Notes: generated by a model from the letters alone, not told the origin. A stretch of 64,000 bases of DNA from Corynebacterium felinum (GCF_030408755.1 NZ_CP047209.1:3172026-3236025), one strand, 5' to 3'. Numbered from the stretch's first letter, positions 25,811 through 36,326 are shown. Numbers and translations: made by a program.

Positions 25811-27160
25811 ATGAGCGAGAACACCGTCCGCGAAACCCTCCTAGAGGCATACTTCGGCCCCTACGGCGGACAGTTCGTGCCCGAGAAACTCTACCCTGTG
25901 CTTGACCAGCTGGAAAAAGCCTTCGTTGAGGTTCTCGACGACCCTACCTTTGAAGAAGAACTCGACCACCTGCGCCGCACCTATCTGGGCCGCCCAACCC
26001 CAATCACCGAATGTGCGAACTTGCCGCTGGAAGGTCGTGGCCGAGGCACAGCCCGTATTTTCCTCAAGCGTGAAGATCTCGTCCACGGTGGCGCCCACAA
26101 GGGCAATCAGGTGCTCGCACAAGCATTGATTGCCAAGCGTTTGGGTAAAAACCGCCTCATCGCTGAGACTGGTGCTGGCCAACACGGTACCGCCACCGCC
26201 ATGGTTGCAGCGCTGATGGGTATGGAATGCACCATCTACATGGGTGCAAAAGATGTCGCCCGCCAGCAGCCAAACGTCTACCGTATGCGGTTGATGGGTG
26301 CGACCGTTGTTCCCGTGACTAACGAGCACGGTGATTCCATGTCGGATGCCATTGATGTGGCACTCAACGATTGGGTGGATAATCTCGACACCACCCACTA
26401 CTTGCTGGGTTCTGCCTGTGGCCCGCACCCATTCCCGAAGCTGGTGCGCGAATTCCAGGCAGTTATCTCCCGCGAATCGCGCGAGCAGATGCTCGAAAGC
26501 ACCGGTGTGCTTCCCGACGTCGTTGTTGCGTGCGTGGGTGGCGGTTCGAATGCGATTGGTGCTTTCGCGGACTACCTCGAAGATAAGCCCGGCAACGATC
26601 GCGTGCGCCTCATTGGTGTTGAGCCTGCGGGTGAAGGGCTGGATTCTGGCCGACACGGCGCGCCACTAAACCGCGGTAAGGCTGGGGTGTTGCACGGCTC
26701 GCACACCTATGTACTGCTTGGTGAGGATAACGAGGTGCTGCACTCCCATTCGGTTTCTGCTGGCTTGGATTATCCTGGTGTTGGCCCTGAGCATGCGTAC
26801 CTGCTCGATATCGGCCGTGCGGAATATGTTGGCATCACTGATGCTGAGGCGTTGCAGGCTTTCCGTATGCTCAGCCGTTACGAAGGTATTATTCCTGCGC
26901 TTGAGTCCTCTCATGCGCTTGCTTATGCTCTCAAGCTGGCTGAGGAGGCTGAGCGTAGTGGCGAGTCTATTAATATTTTGGTGAACTTGTCTGGTCGGGG
27001 CGATAAGGATGTCAATTATGTGCGCAATATCCTCGGCGATCTTGCCGGTGAGGATCCAGCTGTAACCGATGTGACTAATCCTCGTGTTGCTGAAGTTCTG
27101 GCAGCGATGACTTTAGAATCGAATAAGGCGGAAGGTGTGGGCAACCACGAAGGTAACTAG
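25811..27160 (+). CDS. trpB: Extra tryptophan synthase beta chain, first gene of the trp operon
   Basis: PLP enzyme of the TrpB family, 449 residues. The PLP lysine is Lys97 in HGGAHKGNQ, where almost all TrpB, including the second copy here, have [18 protein letters not shown] (catalytic Glu), the phosphate loop [18 protein letters not shown] and LSGRGDKD are kept. A tail of about 40 residues after that motif is longer than in copy 2. It stands between the attenuator and trpE, not beside trpA, so it may work alone on indole or serine, or be a spare beta subunit. The ribosome-binding site GAAAGG lies 10 nt before the ATG. An extra trpB in front of trpE occurs in some corynebacteria. Confidence 0.88.
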   Translation: MSENTVRETLLEAYFGPYGGQFVPEKLYPVLDQLEKAFVEVLDDPTFEEELDHLRRTYLGRPTPITECANLPLEGRGRGTARIFLKREDLVHGGAHKGNQVLAQALIAKRLGKNRLIAETGAGQHGTATAMVAALMGMECTIYMGAKDVARQQPNVYRMRLMGATVVPVTNEHGDSMSDAIDVALNDWVDNLDTTHYLLGSACGPHPFPKLVREFQAVISRESREQMLESTGVLPDVVVACVGGGSNAIGAFADYLEDKPGNDRVRLIGVEPAGEGLDSGRHGAPLNRGKAGVLHGSHTYVLLGEDNEVLHSHSVSAGLDYPGVGPEHAYLLDIGRAEYVGITDAEALQAFRMLSRYEGIIPALESSHALAYALKLAEEAERSGESINILVNLSGRGDKDVNYVRNILGDLAGEDPAVTDVTNPRVAEVLAAMTLESNKAEGVGNHEGN

Positions 27161-27163
27161 ACC

Positions 27164-28744
27164 ATGAGCTGTAAACAACACACACCTTTTTCTCTTGTCA
27201 CCCAGGCGCGTGATGTGGCCTACCATGAAGACGCTTCCGCGTTGTTTGCCCACCTTGGGGGCACAGAAGCAACCGATGCGATCTTGTTGGAAAGCGCTGA
27301 TATTGAGTCGAAGAAAAACACTAATTGTCTTGCGATTATCCGCGCTGCGTTGCGTGTGACCTGCACGCACCATGATGTTCAGGTTGATGCGCTCACACCC
27401 GTGGGGCAGCAGATGCTCGCCCGACTTGTTGATGATCTCGCTGACTATGTAATTTCCCAGAGCGTGACGACGGCGGCATTTCGTTTCCGCGCATCAAGAA
27501 AGGTCAATGAGCGCGACAGGTTGAAGGATGTGTCCAACATTGAGGTTCTACGCGCCTTGCAGTCTCGTGCAGGTTATCAGGGCGAGAACCTGCCTTTGTT
27601 GGGGGGCGGTTTTGCCTTCGACTATGTAGCAAGCTTTGAACACCTGCCTGCAGTTGCTGATTCCACTAATACTTACCCCGACTACCAGTTTTTGGTTGCG
27701 GAGGTATTGCTACAGATTGATCACCTCACTCGTAGTGCTCGCGTTGAATGTGTGGCAACAACCAAGGAGGAGGCACACGCAACCCTTGACAGTATTGCGC
27801 ACAATATAAATGAAGTACGGCCGTATGAGCCGGCACCGGCGATTGAAACGAACGGAACCCTTAGCGCAATCGCTACCATCACCGACGCCGATTTCCGTAA
27901 CCATGTTGGAGAAATGCAGAAGCATATCCGCCGTGGCGATGCCTATCAGGTAGTGCCGGCCCGTGCTTTCACCCTTGATTGCCCCAACGCATTCACCGCC
28001 TACCGACAATTGCGCACAATGAATCCGAGTCCGTACATGTTTTATGTACGCGGTTTTCACAATGACCGCACCTATGAGCTTTTCGGCGCGTCGCCTGAAT
28101 CCAATCTCAAATTCAATGCCGACACCCGCGAAGTACAGGTCTATCCCATCGCTGGAACCCGGCCACGTGGACTCAACCCGGATGGCAGTATCAACCACGA
28201 ACTCGATATCCGGGCTGAACTGGATATGCGCACCGATGCTAAAGAAATCGCTGAGCACACCATGCTTGTTGATCTCGCCCGCAATGATCTAGCCCGGGTC
28301 GCGGTTCCCGCCACCCGCAGGGTCGCCGACCTGTTGCAGGTTGATCGCTATTCCCGCGTCATGCACCTTGTATCCCGCGTGACTGCAACCTTGCACCCCG
28401 ACTTTGATGCCCTCGATGCGTATCGTGCGTGCATGAACATGGGAACCCTGACGGGTGCGCCGAAGCTGCGTGCCATGGAGCTTGTGCGTGAAGTGGAAGG
28501 CACACGCCGCGGATCTTATGGTGGGGCAGTGGGCTATCTGAAGGGGGATGGTTCCATGGATACTGCCATTGTGATTCGCGCAGCCTTCGTTGACAATGGG
28601 ATCGCCACCGTGCAGGCTGGTGCCGGTGTGGTGCGCGATAGTAACCCGCAATCGGAGGCCGATGAAACAGTGCACAAAGCATATGCGGTGTTAAGTGCCT
28701 TAGCTGCCGCCACCAATAAGAAGCTGGAGATTTCACGCGCATGA
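27164..28744 (+). CDS. trpE: Anthranilate synthase component I
   Basis: Converts chorismate plus glutamine-derived ammonia to anthranilate with TrpG. The 526-residue protein carries the tryptophan feedback-site motif AILLESADIESK near residue 40 and, in the chorismate-binding domain, RRGDAYQVVPAR, MNPSPYMFYVR, IAGTRPRG, DLARNDLARV, GAPKLRAMELV and the C-terminal QAGAGVVRDSNPQSE. All are standard TrpE landmarks, so the enzyme should be active and feedback-inhibited. It starts 3 nt after the first trpB and overlaps trpG by 4 nt (ATGA). Confidence 0.95.
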   Translation: MSCKQHTPFSLVTQARDVAYHEDASALFAHLGGTEATDAILLESADIESKKNTNCLAIIRAALRVTCTHHDVQVDALTPVGQQMLARLVDDLADYVISQSVTTAAFRFRASRKVNERDRLKDVSNIEVLRALQSRAGYQGENLPLLGGGFAFDYVASFEHLPAVADSTNTYPDYQFLVAEVLLQIDHLTRSARVECVATTKEEAHATLDSIAHNINEVRPYEPAPAIETNGTLSAIATITDADFRNHVGEMQKHIRRGDAYQVVPARAFTLDCPNAFTAYRQLRTMNPSPYMFYVRGFHNDRTYELFGASPESNLKFNADTREVQVYPIAGTRPRGLNPDGSINHELDIRAELDMRTDAKEIAEHTMLVDLARNDLARVAVPATRRVADLLQVDRYSRVMHLVSRVTATLHPDFDALDAYRACMNMGTLTGAPKLRAMELVREVEGTRRGSYGGAVGYLKGDGSMDTAIVIRAAFVDNGIATVQAGAGVVRDSNPQSEADETVHKAYAVLSALAAATNKKLEISRA

Positions 28745-29382
28745 ATAACGGCACCCATGTGGTTTTGATCGACAACCACGATTCCTTTGTATACAACCTC
28801 GTTGATGTTTTTGCCGTCGGAGGATACCGCTGCACTGTTTTTCGCAATACAGTCAGTGTTGAGCAGGTTCTCCAAGCTGAACCTGATTTGATTTGTCTTT
28901 CCCCAGGCCCTGGCCACCCGCGGGAGGCCGGCAACATGATGGACATCATTGAAGCCTGCATCGGGACAATTCCGATCATCGGTATCTGCTTAGGATTCCA
29001 GGCTTTGCTGGAACATTTCGGCGCAAGCGTGGGTCCCTGCGGCCCCGTGCATGGGGTCACAGATTCTATGGAGCTTTCCCAGGCTGGTCTTCAGTCACCC
29101 ATTTTCCAGGGACTGACAACCGATGCGGGACCCGAGAATAATTTCTCTGGTCGACTCGTACCGGTCGCACGCTATCATTCGCTCGGCTGTCGCGTGGAGG
29201 ATGCCCCAGCAGGAATCGTGAGTCTGGCAAGTGCCCGCGCGGAAATTGGTTCGGTGATCATGGCAGCGATCACTGATGATCACTCAGCTATCGGTTTGCA
29301 GTTCCATCCCGAAAGCGTGCTCAGCCCTACCGGGCCGATCATCGTCGATCGCTGTATCACGCAACTGTTGCACCGCACCTAG
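28741..29382 (+). CDS. trpG: Anthranilate synthase component II (glutamine amidotransferase)
   Basis: Supplies ammonia to TrpE. The 213-residue class I amidotransferase has LSPGPGHPREAG, the nucleophile Cys in IIGICLGFQALLEHFG, and the His-Glu pair in GLQFHPESVLSP. It is a stand-alone TrpG, not fused to TrpD as in many enteric bacteria. The 4-nt overlap with trpE supports coupled synthesis of the 1:1 complex. Confidence 0.95.
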   Translation: MNNGTHVVLIDNHDSFVYNLVDVFAVGGYRCTVFRNTVSVEQVLQAEPDLICLSPGPGHPREAGNMMDIIEACIGTIPIIGICLGFQALLEHFGASVGPCGPVHGVTDSMELSQAGLQSPIFQGLTTDAGPENNFSGRLVPVARYHSLGCRVEDAPAGIVSLASARAEIGSVIMAAITDDHSAIGLQFHPESVLSPTGPIIVDRCITQLLHRT

Positions 29383-29470
29383 TGTATGCCCACATCCCCC
29401 GCAAAAGTCACAGTGACAATACTAGTGTGCAGTGTGGCGACGTCGTCACGCACTGCACGAAGGAAAAAAT

Positions 29471-30499
29471 ATGAGCACACCAGCCCTGATCGACAACCTA
29501 CTGAACTATCTCGACAACCCACAGCCCACAGCGGACGAAGCCCAAAAAGTCTTCACCCCACTCACAATGGGCGAATATGACGATGTGCACATCGCGGCGC
29601 TGCTGGCCACTTTGCGCACTCGCGGTGAAAAACTCGAAGATATTCTCGGCGCCGCACGCGCCTTCATCAACGCCTCCAGGCCATTCCCAGTGCAAGGCGA
29701 AGGCGTGTTAGATACCGCCGGAACGGGCGGCGACCGCTCGAACACCATCAACATTTCCACCGGCGCTTCACTGATCACCGCCGCTGGGGGATGCCGGGTA
29801 GTCAAATGTGGCAACCGCTCCGTGAGTTCCAAATCCGGTTCCGCCGACGTACTCGAAGCGCTCAACATCCCCCTTGATCTTGACCCAGATCGCGCGGTGC
29901 GCCAAGTGGAAGCCTCGAATTTCACCTTCCTTTTCGCCCCCGCCTACCATCCAGCGATCGCGCATGTGATGCCGGTGCGACGCGCGTTGAAGCTGCCCAC
30001 CATCTTTAATATTCTCGGACCCATCTTGTCGCCAGCCCGCCCAGCCCTGCAAATCATGGGCATTGCCAAACCTGAACTAGGCCCGGTGATCGCCGAAGTG
30101 TTTCAGCAATTGGGTCGCGAACGCGCACTCGTTGTTCACGGTAGTGGTGTCGATGAGATCGCGGTGCATGGCCCCACCGATGTGTGGGAGTTAAATAATG
30201 GAAGCATTGAACATTACCAACTCACTCCTGAGTCTATGGGTTTGAGCACCCATCCGCTCTCGGCATTAGCCGGTGGTGATGGTGCAGAAAATGCCGCGAT
30301 TATACGCAAGATTTTTTCCGGTCACGGAACCCAAGCGCACAACGATGCGCTGGCTGCTTCCGCTGGCGCCATGTTCTATCTGCATGGTGCAGTACCCACC
30401 ATTGGCGATGGTGCGATGAAAGCTCGCGAACTTATTGCTGACGGCACCGTTGCCGCATGGTTGAAGAAACATGAGGATTCTGATTATGGCACCCACTAA
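29471..30499 (+). CDS. trpD: Anthranilate phosphoribosyltransferase
   Basis: Adds phosphoribosyl from PRPP to anthranilate. The 342-residue protein shows the PRPP-binding GTGGDRSNTINISTGAS, the metal and substrate segments CGNRSVSSKSGSADVLEAL, FLFAPAYHPAI, RRALKLPTIFNILGPILSPARP and HGSGVDEIAVHGPT. Start ATG 29471 has an AAGGA about 7 nt upstream. The 88-nt gap to trpG is the longest inside the operon. It overlaps trpCF by 14 nt. Confidence 0.95.
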   Translation: MSTPALIDNLLNYLDNPQPTADEAQKVFTPLTMGEYDDVHIAALLATLRTRGEKLEDILGAARAFINASRPFPVQGEGVLDTAGTGGDRSNTINISTGASLITAAGGCRVVKCGNRSVSSKSGSADVLEALNIPLDLDPDRAVRQVEASNFTFLFAPAYHPAIAHVMPVRRALKLPTIFNILGPILSPARPALQIMGIAKPELGPVIAEVFQQLGRERALVVHGSGVDEIAVHGPTDVWELNNGSIEHYQLTPESMGLSTHPLSALAGGDGAENAAIIRKIFSGHGTQAHNDALAASAGAMFYLHGAVPTIGDGAMKARELIADGTVAAWLKKHEDSDYGTH

Positions 30500-31964
30500 T
30501 TCATCTACGCAGTCGGCACTGCCAACCATCCTTGAAGAGATTGTGGCCACCCGTCGCACACACTTGGACGATATTCGCGATCGGATTGCTCACGTCGATC
30601 CGGCGACGCTTCCGCTCTCCGAACGCAGTTTGGAAAAAGGACTTGCCCAGCGGGGGAGGGGAGGGGCTGCGTTCATCATGGAGTGCAAGTCCGCTTCACC
30701 GTCCCTTGGTCTTATTCGCAGTGAGTATAACCCTGGCGCGATTGCCAGGATCTACTCCCGCTTCGCCGTGGGCATTTCCGTGCTGTGTGAGCCTGCCCGC
30801 TTCGGCGGGGATTATGATCACCTTTCTACTGTGGCTGCTTCCACTCATCTTCCGGTGTTGTGTAAGGATTTCATCATCGACGAATGCCAGATTATAGCTG
30901 CCCGCTATTTCGGGGCGGATGCGATTTTGCTGATGCTCAGCATTCTCAGCGACGAGCAGTACCGGCATTTGGCGGCTGTGGCGGCTCGCTATAATCTCGA
31001 TATTCTCACCGAGGTTATCGACGAAGAGGAAGTCGTGCGGGCGCAGAAACTTGGTGCGCGTATCTTCGGTGTGAATCATCGGAATCTTCACGATCTCAGC
31101 ATCGACTTGTCCCGCTCCGCTGCTCTTGCCGCACTAATTGGCGACGACGCGATCCTCGTTGCGGAATCTGGGATTCGGGACAATCACACCGTACGCACAC
31201 TTAGCGCTCACGCCAACGGTTTCTTGGTGGGTTCGCAACTAACAAGCCAACCCGATGTTGATCTCGCTGCCCGCAGGTTGGTGTACGGCGCGAACAAAGT
31301 CTGCGGCATCACTTCGCCTGAAGTCGCCCAGGGTGTTCGCAGCATGGGTGCGGTCTACGGCGGGCTGATTTTTGAAGAGAAAAGTCCGCGCAATGTTTCA
31401 CGTGAAACCGCGCAAAAAATCATCCACGCCGAACCTGATCTGCACTACGTGGCAGTATCGCGTCGGACCGAGAACTTCCACGAGCTCGCAATGCCTGGCA
31501 TCCACGCGGTTCAAATTCACGCGCCTTTATGCGCCAGTATCGAGGAGGAATTGAAGCTTATCGACGCCGCCCGCCGCGACCTTGATCGTGCCGGTTTCCC
31601 CGACATCCACCTGTGGCGTGCTATCTCCATGACCAAACCCAACGGACCTTTCATTGCCCAGCAACTTGTTGGGCGCGTCGATACGCTTGTGCTCGACGCG
31701 GGGGAGGGCGGCAGCGGCGAAACCTTCGACTGGACGCTCATCCCGGATGAAATAAAACAGCACTCCTTCATCGCCGGTGGCTTAAACCTCGACAACCTTG
31801 ATGAAGCACTAGCAGTGGGCGCGTACGGCCTCGACCTGAACTCCGGCGTGGAGTACCCGGATCATTCCCACCGCCATCACACGAAAGATCTCGGATTGGT
31901 GGCTCGCGCCTTTGCCCGCATCCGTTCCTTCCACTACACCCCATCAAAGAAAACAGGAGCCTAA
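30486..31964 (+). CDS. trpCF: Bifunctional indole-3-glycerol-phosphate synthase / phosphoribosylanthranilate isomerase
   Basis: Fused enzyme for two successive steps. Residues 1 to about 255 are TrpC, with ECKSASPSLG, VLCKDFIIDECQI, LDILTEVIDEEE, FGVNHRNLHDL and LVAESGIRD. From about residue 260 the TrpF part begins with NKVCGITSPEVAQ and contains DTLVLDAGEGGSGETFDW, FIAGGLNLDN and LDLNSGVEYPDH. The fusion matches that of enteric bacteria, consistent with the proposed lateral origin of the corynebacterial trp operon. ATG 30486 follows GAGGA by 8 nt. A parS site lies inside the gene at 31394-31409, in the linker coding NVSRETA. Confidence 0.94.
   Translation: MAPTNSSTQSALPTILEEIVATRRTHLDDIRDRIAHVDPATLPLSERSLEKGLAQRGRGGAAFIMECKSASPSLGLIRSEYNPGAIARIYSRFAVGISVLCEPARFGGDYDHLSTVAASTHLPVLCKDFIIDECQIIAARYFGADAILLMLSILSDEQYRHLAAVAARYNLDILTEVIDEEEVVRAQKLGARIFGVNHRNLHDLSIDLSRSAALAALIGDDAILVAESGIRDNHTVRTLSAHANGFLVGSQLTSQPDVDLAARRLVYGANKVCGITSPEVAQGVRSMGAVYGGLIFEEKSPRNVSRETAQKIIHAEPDLHYVAVSRRTENFHELAMPGIHAVQIHAPLCASIEEELKLIDAARRDLDRAGFPDIHLWRAISMTKPNGPFIAQQLVGRVDTLVLDAGEGGSGETFDWTLIPDEIKQHSFIAGGLNLDNLDEALAVGAYGLDLNSGVEYPDHSHRHHTKDLGLVARAFARIRSFHYTPSKKTGA
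31394..31409. other. parS: parS site 3, inside trpCF
   Basis: TGTTTCACGTGAAACC: 15 of 16 bases match the consensus (last base C). It is the only site inside a protein gene, translated as part of NVSRETA. Confidence 0.85.
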
Positions 31965-31967
31965 CTC

Positions 31968-33218
31968 ATGAATGCCACACACACCTCCGCCGCGGCTGGC
32001 GGGCAGACCCTTCTTCCCGCATACTTCGGTGAGTTCGGTGGACAGTTCGTTCCGGAATCCTTGAGCCCTGCGCTCGATCAATTGGAGCGCGCTTTCGTTG
32101 ACGCCATGGACGACGAAGATTTTCGGGCGGAACTGTCTGCCTACTTCCAAGACTATTTAGGCCGCCCCACCCCGCTGACGGAGTGCTCAAACCTTCCGCT
32201 TGCCGGGCAGGGTCGTGGCTTTGCGAGTATCTTTCTCAAGCGTGAAGATCTCGTGCACGGCGGTGCGCACAAAACCAATCAGGTGATTGGCCAAGCTTTG
32301 TTGGCGAAGCGTATGGGTAAGACGCGTATCATCGCGGAGACTGGGGCGGGGCAGCACGGCACCGCAACCGCATTGGCTTGTGCGCTGCTTGGTTTGGATT
32401 GTGTGATTTATATGGGCGCTGAGGATGTGGTGCGCCAGCAACCGAACGTGTACCGGATGCAGTTGATGGGGGCGACGGTAGTGCCTGTGGATTCTGGGTC
32501 GGGCACGTTGAAGGATGCTGTGAATGAGGCGCTGCGTGATTGGACTGCGACCTTCCATGAGTCGCACTATTTGTTGGGTACGGCGGCTGGTCCTCATCCG
32601 TTCCCCACTATTGTGAAGGAATTTCACCGTGTGATTTCTAAGGAGGCGAAAAAGCAGATTATTGAGCGCACGGGTAGCCTGCCCGATGTTGTGGTGGCGT
32701 GCGTGGGTGGTGGCTCTAATGCGATCGGTATGTTCGCTGATTTCATTGAGGAGGATCAGGTGGAGTTGGTTGGTGCTGAGCCTGGCGGCTTGGGTCTTGA
32801 TTCCGCTAAGCACGGCGCGACGATCAACAGTGGGCAGATCGGTATTTTGCATGGGGCGCGCAGCTACCTGATGCGTAATTCGGATGGGCAGGTGGAGGAG
32901 TCCTATTCGATCTCCGCTGGTTTGGATTATCCCGGTGTTGGCCCGGAGCATGCTCACTTGGCTGCGACGGGTCGGGCGAAGTATGTTGCGGTCACTGATG
33001 CTGAGGCTTTGGAGGCCTTCCAACTTCTCGCGCGGGAGGAAGGTATCATTCCCGCACTCGAGTCTTCGCATGCGTTGGCCTATGCGCTCAAGCGTGCGCG
33101 TCTTGCTGAAGAGAATGGTGAGCAGATCACGATTCTTGTTTCTCTGTCTGGTCGTGGGGATAAGGATGTGGACCTCATTCGCCGCACGCTGGAAGCTCAC
33201 CCTGAACTGTCTGTCTAG
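31968..33218 (+). CDS. trpB: Tryptophan synthase beta chain, canonical copy
   Basis: Condenses indole with serine within the TrpA2B2 complex. The 416-residue protein has Lys102 in the standard HGGAHKTNQ, plus [48 protein letters not shown] and SLSGRGDKD. It is closer to enteric TrpB than the first copy, for example in [25 protein letters not shown] wording. Located 3 nt after trpCF and 19 nt before trpA, the usual position of the working beta subunit. Confidence 0.95.
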   Translation: MNATHTSAAAGGQTLLPAYFGEFGGQFVPESLSPALDQLERAFVDAMDDEDFRAELSAYFQDYLGRPTPLTECSNLPLAGQGRGFASIFLKREDLVHGGAHKTNQVIGQALLAKRMGKTRIIAETGAGQHGTATALACALLGLDCVIYMGAEDVVRQQPNVYRMQLMGATVVPVDSGSGTLKDAVNEALRDWTATFHESHYLLGTAAGPHPFPTIVKEFHRVISKEAKKQIIERTGSLPDVVVACVGGGSNAIGMFADFIEEDQVELVGAEPGGLGLDSAKHGATINSGQIGILHGARSYLMRNSDGQVEESYSISAGLDYPGVGPEHAHLAATGRAKYVAVTDAEALEAFQLLAREEGIIPALESSHALAYALKRARLAEENGEQITILVSLSGRGDKDVDLIRRTLEAHPELSV

Positions 33219-33237
33219 TTTCGAAAGTTGTTCTCTT

Positions 33238-34086
33238 ATGTCGCTTCATTCTTCTTCTCGTTATTCCGCCATGTTCACTCGCCTCGCTGGGGCAGGGGAG
33301 GGGGCGTTCGTCCCCTTCGTCATGTTGGGTGATCCCACCCCGGCTGATTCGCTTGCGATTGTGCGCACTCTTGTTGCTGCGGGCGCGGATGCGCTTGAAC
33401 TTGGTGTCCCTTTCTCCGACCCGGTTGCTGACGGTCCGACGATTCAGCGCTCTCACATTCGTGCGCTCGCCGCGGGCGCAACAGTGGATTCTTCACTCTC
33501 CCTCATCCGGAAGATTCGTGAGGAGTTCCCTGATCTTCCATTGGGCTTGTTGATTTACGGCAACGTTCCGTTCACCCGCGGCTTGGATCGTTTCTATCAA
33601 GAGTTTTCCGACGCCGGTGCCGATTCCATTCTCATCCCTGATGTTCCCGTGCGTGAGGGGCAACCGTTTATTGCGGCTGCGAAGAAGGCGGGCATCGCCC
33701 CAATTTTTATCGCCCCGGCCCAGGCGGCGGAAGCAACTCTCGCCGGTGTTGCTCGCCATTCGGAGGGTTATATTTATGCGATTTCCCGCGATGGCGTCAC
33801 TGGTGTTGAGCGTGAGTCTCAGACAACTGGTTTGCGCGAGGTTGTCGACAACATTAAGCGTTTCGACGGCGCCCCCGTGTTGCTTGGTTTCGGTATCTCC
33901 ACCCCGCGCCATGTTGCCGACGCGATTGCCGCCGGTGCCGACGGCGCTATCACCGGCTCCGCTATCACCGCGATCATTGAGCGCCATTGCCCAGACTCCC
34001 TTCCCACCGCAGTCACCGATTCCGCCTCGCTTCACGCGGAACTGACTGAATTCCTCACCGCCATGAAAGCTGCAACCACACGCTAA
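33238..34086 (+). CDS. trpA: Tryptophan synthase alpha chain
   Basis: Cleaves indole-3-glycerol phosphate to indole and glyceraldehyde-3-phosphate. The 282-residue TIM barrel contains FVMLGDPTPADSL, the catalytic Glu and Asp in LELGVPFSDPVADGPTIQ, LIYGNVPFTRG, ILIPDVPVREG, YAISRDGVTGVE and the phosphate loop LLGFGISTPRHV. Last gene of the operon; a hairpin follows at 34108. Confidence 0.95.
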   Translation: MSLHSSSRYSAMFTRLAGAGEGAFVPFVMLGDPTPADSLAIVRTLVAAGADALELGVPFSDPVADGPTIQRSHIRALAAGATVDSSLSLIRKIREEFPDLPLGLLIYGNVPFTRGLDRFYQEFSDAGADSILIPDVPVREGQPFIAAAKKAGIAPIFIAPAQAAEATLAGVARHSEGYIYAISRDGVTGVERESQTTGLREVVDNIKRFDGAPVLLGFGISTPRHVADAIAAGADGAITGSAITAIIERHCPDSLPTAVTDSASLHAELTEFLTAMKAATTR

Positions 34087-34107
34087 TCTGTGGCTCCATC
34101 CCTTCCC

Positions 34108-34140
34108 AGCCCCGCCCACTTATACCTGTGGTGCGGGGCT
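34108..34140 (+). terminator. Hairpin after trpA
   Basis: AGCCCCGC (34108-34115) pairs with GCGGGGCT (34133-34140), extended by CCAC/GTGG inside. No long T-run follows; the next bases run into parS site 4. Confidence 0.6.
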
Positions 34141-34143
34141 GAG

Positions 34144-34159
34144 TGTTTCACGTGAAACA
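34144..34159. other. parS: parS site 4
   Basis: Perfect TGTTTCACGTGAAACA, 3 nt after the trpA hairpin. Confidence 0.93.
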
Positions 34160-34638
34160 TTGCTAAAAAGTCCCTAGATAAATTTCTCTCCCACCTCGGT
34201 GGGGTAGGGGAGGGGTTTGACCTCGCATGTAGGCTCACCAGCACTAAACCCATCACCCATAACAGGCCACGCGTACCACACAATCCACGCCCGCGCTTAC
34301 AGCGCCCCACACCTAAATCTCACCGCAAGCATCCCTCCGCCAGCACCCACTACAGCACCTATTTCTTCCACTGCCGCCTTCCGGAATCACAGTCCAGTCT
34401 CCTTAAAGCAACAGCCCCTCCTGATCCCATAACACGAAGTTTCCAATGCGTTCCGCTTCGCGAACATCCGAAGCACCCGTGAACAACCTCCGCACAATCA
34501 CCGCATCAAAAACCACAACCCACTTCGCTTCAGCACCCACGATCTCTTCATCCACACCGCTCATCCAACCCCCAGAAGCACTTACTCTCGATCTCATTCT
34601 TGCCTGCGCCAGCATATCCATCGGCACTAATTTTCTAG

Positions 34639-34654
34639 TGTTTCACGTGAAACA
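34639..34654. other. parS: parS site 5
   Basis: Perfect TGTTTCACGTGAAACA in the gene-poor region. Confidence 0.93.
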
Positions 34655-35702
34655 TTTCCATAGTTTCGACTCAAACCTGCGCATGGTGAATTGACACGTT
34701 GATCGACATATCCACCTACCCTTCATTAGACACCCCTCCCATACCACCGCACCTCGGCCCCATGACTTATCCGCAGAATTCGGTTTCCTCTATGCAAGCC
34801 CCAATTTATCCCTGAAATGAAAGGCGTTTCTTCAGCCCACTTTGTGCCCCAGATTGTGGAAACACTTCATACCCGACCTCGGGCGCGTACCGCATCTTCA
34901 ACTTCCGCGCCGGTATTCCACTCCCTATTCAACACCACCATCTGTGCATCGCATGCCCTCGTTTTCCACTATTCCTTCGAAAATTTCCAAAGCGGCAGTC
35001 CCACCACAATTCCCCTCAAACTCCGAACCGCCGTGTGCTTCACCCACCAATGTCGACTTCCCGGATTGCGTCTTCATGCATTCATGAAACACTCTTATTC
35101 GCCCTCAACATTACCGACGCACACCTACTCAGTAACGGAGAAAATTTCAAAGAACGGCCAACGTTTAGGGCTCTTTTCGGCGCAGAGTTACCCTACGAAA
35201 AATCGGCTCTCAAAATTTATGGTTCATCATTCATCCTTATCCACACCTCGCTCGAAACGAGGATTATCAATACTCCCGGAAAGAATGACGGACTACTTGG
35301 CGCTTGTTCCACATGCCTCCGGCCATCCCACAACACCAAAAACCAATCCGCTCTAGTGATGAATGGGCACGCGTTCTTGTTTTATCCGTTGGCATTGCAC
35401 CCACTAACCCATCTTTGTCGTTCTAGGACCGCTAGGAAGCGAGCGATTCAACCCGTCTTCATGACCTTTGTGCGCTCACTTCATGTTGTTTTCTTACTAC
35501 TGCCTCAACACCTATCCGCCAGTCCCGACCAACGGCTTAGGCTCGTGCTGCACCAGTGAAGTTCTTTACGATGGGACTTGCGCAGGTTTCTTTCTTTTGT
35601 TCCCACCCCCAAATGAGAATGATCCACGAGTCAATCAATGACGGGATAGGGGAGTGTTCGTTGGCAATCATTAGGTGTCGATAGTCCGCGCCCATCGTTC
35701 AA

Positions 35703-35718
35703 TGTTTCACGTGAAACA
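35703..35718. other. parS: parS site 6
   Basis: Perfect TGTTTCACGTGAAACA in the gene-poor region; flanking bases extend the palindrome by one pair on each side (ATT side partly). Confidence 0.92.
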
Positions 35719-36326
35719 ATGATTTCACCACTTTAGGCCGACCTCATAATCGCGCTCCGTTTCTTTCAGCAACAACCCCAAGGAAAACAGTGCGTTTGGA
35801 TCTAGATGCACTGTCCTTTTTTCTCGCGCTTCAGATCGCTGCTATTCAGTGGAAGGTCGAGACTCGTACACACTTCACTTTAAATTCGGATACCGTTGCG
35901 ACAGTGCCGTCCTTCTCGTTCCTCCCTCAGGTCCCAATTGTCTCCAGCGCTCATCTTGGCCCAGTACTGAACCTCGAAGAACACTCGTATTTCACCAACT
36001 CGTGCGCGCTAGTTTTAGTATCTACCGATAAAGATTTACCGCCTATGCAGGGTTCAGAAACTAAAGTGTCTCACCCTTTAATCCACCTCAGGATAAAGCT
36101 GTAGGCTCACAAACTTCCCACTCCAATCTGCACGCGCTTTCTTTGTCGAGGAGTTTGTGCATCGGCGGTATCTGTATCCTTCGCACTCTTTGGCTCAGGT
36201 GGGACGCGAACCCTATGTTTTCCAGACACATCTTTTCCGCGCAACGTGTGCTTTTTTGTTGGTTTGAATCTTGAGGACTTTCATCAGTGCAACAGGCTAG
36301 GTCAACATTGTGCACTTTTAGGGCAG

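Noticed and set aside
34817..35559. Overlapping frames of about 175-180 codons in the gene-poor region
   Set aside because: They overlap in different frames, have no convincing ribosome-binding site and read as Ser/His/Thr-rich text with no domain; kept as non-coding.
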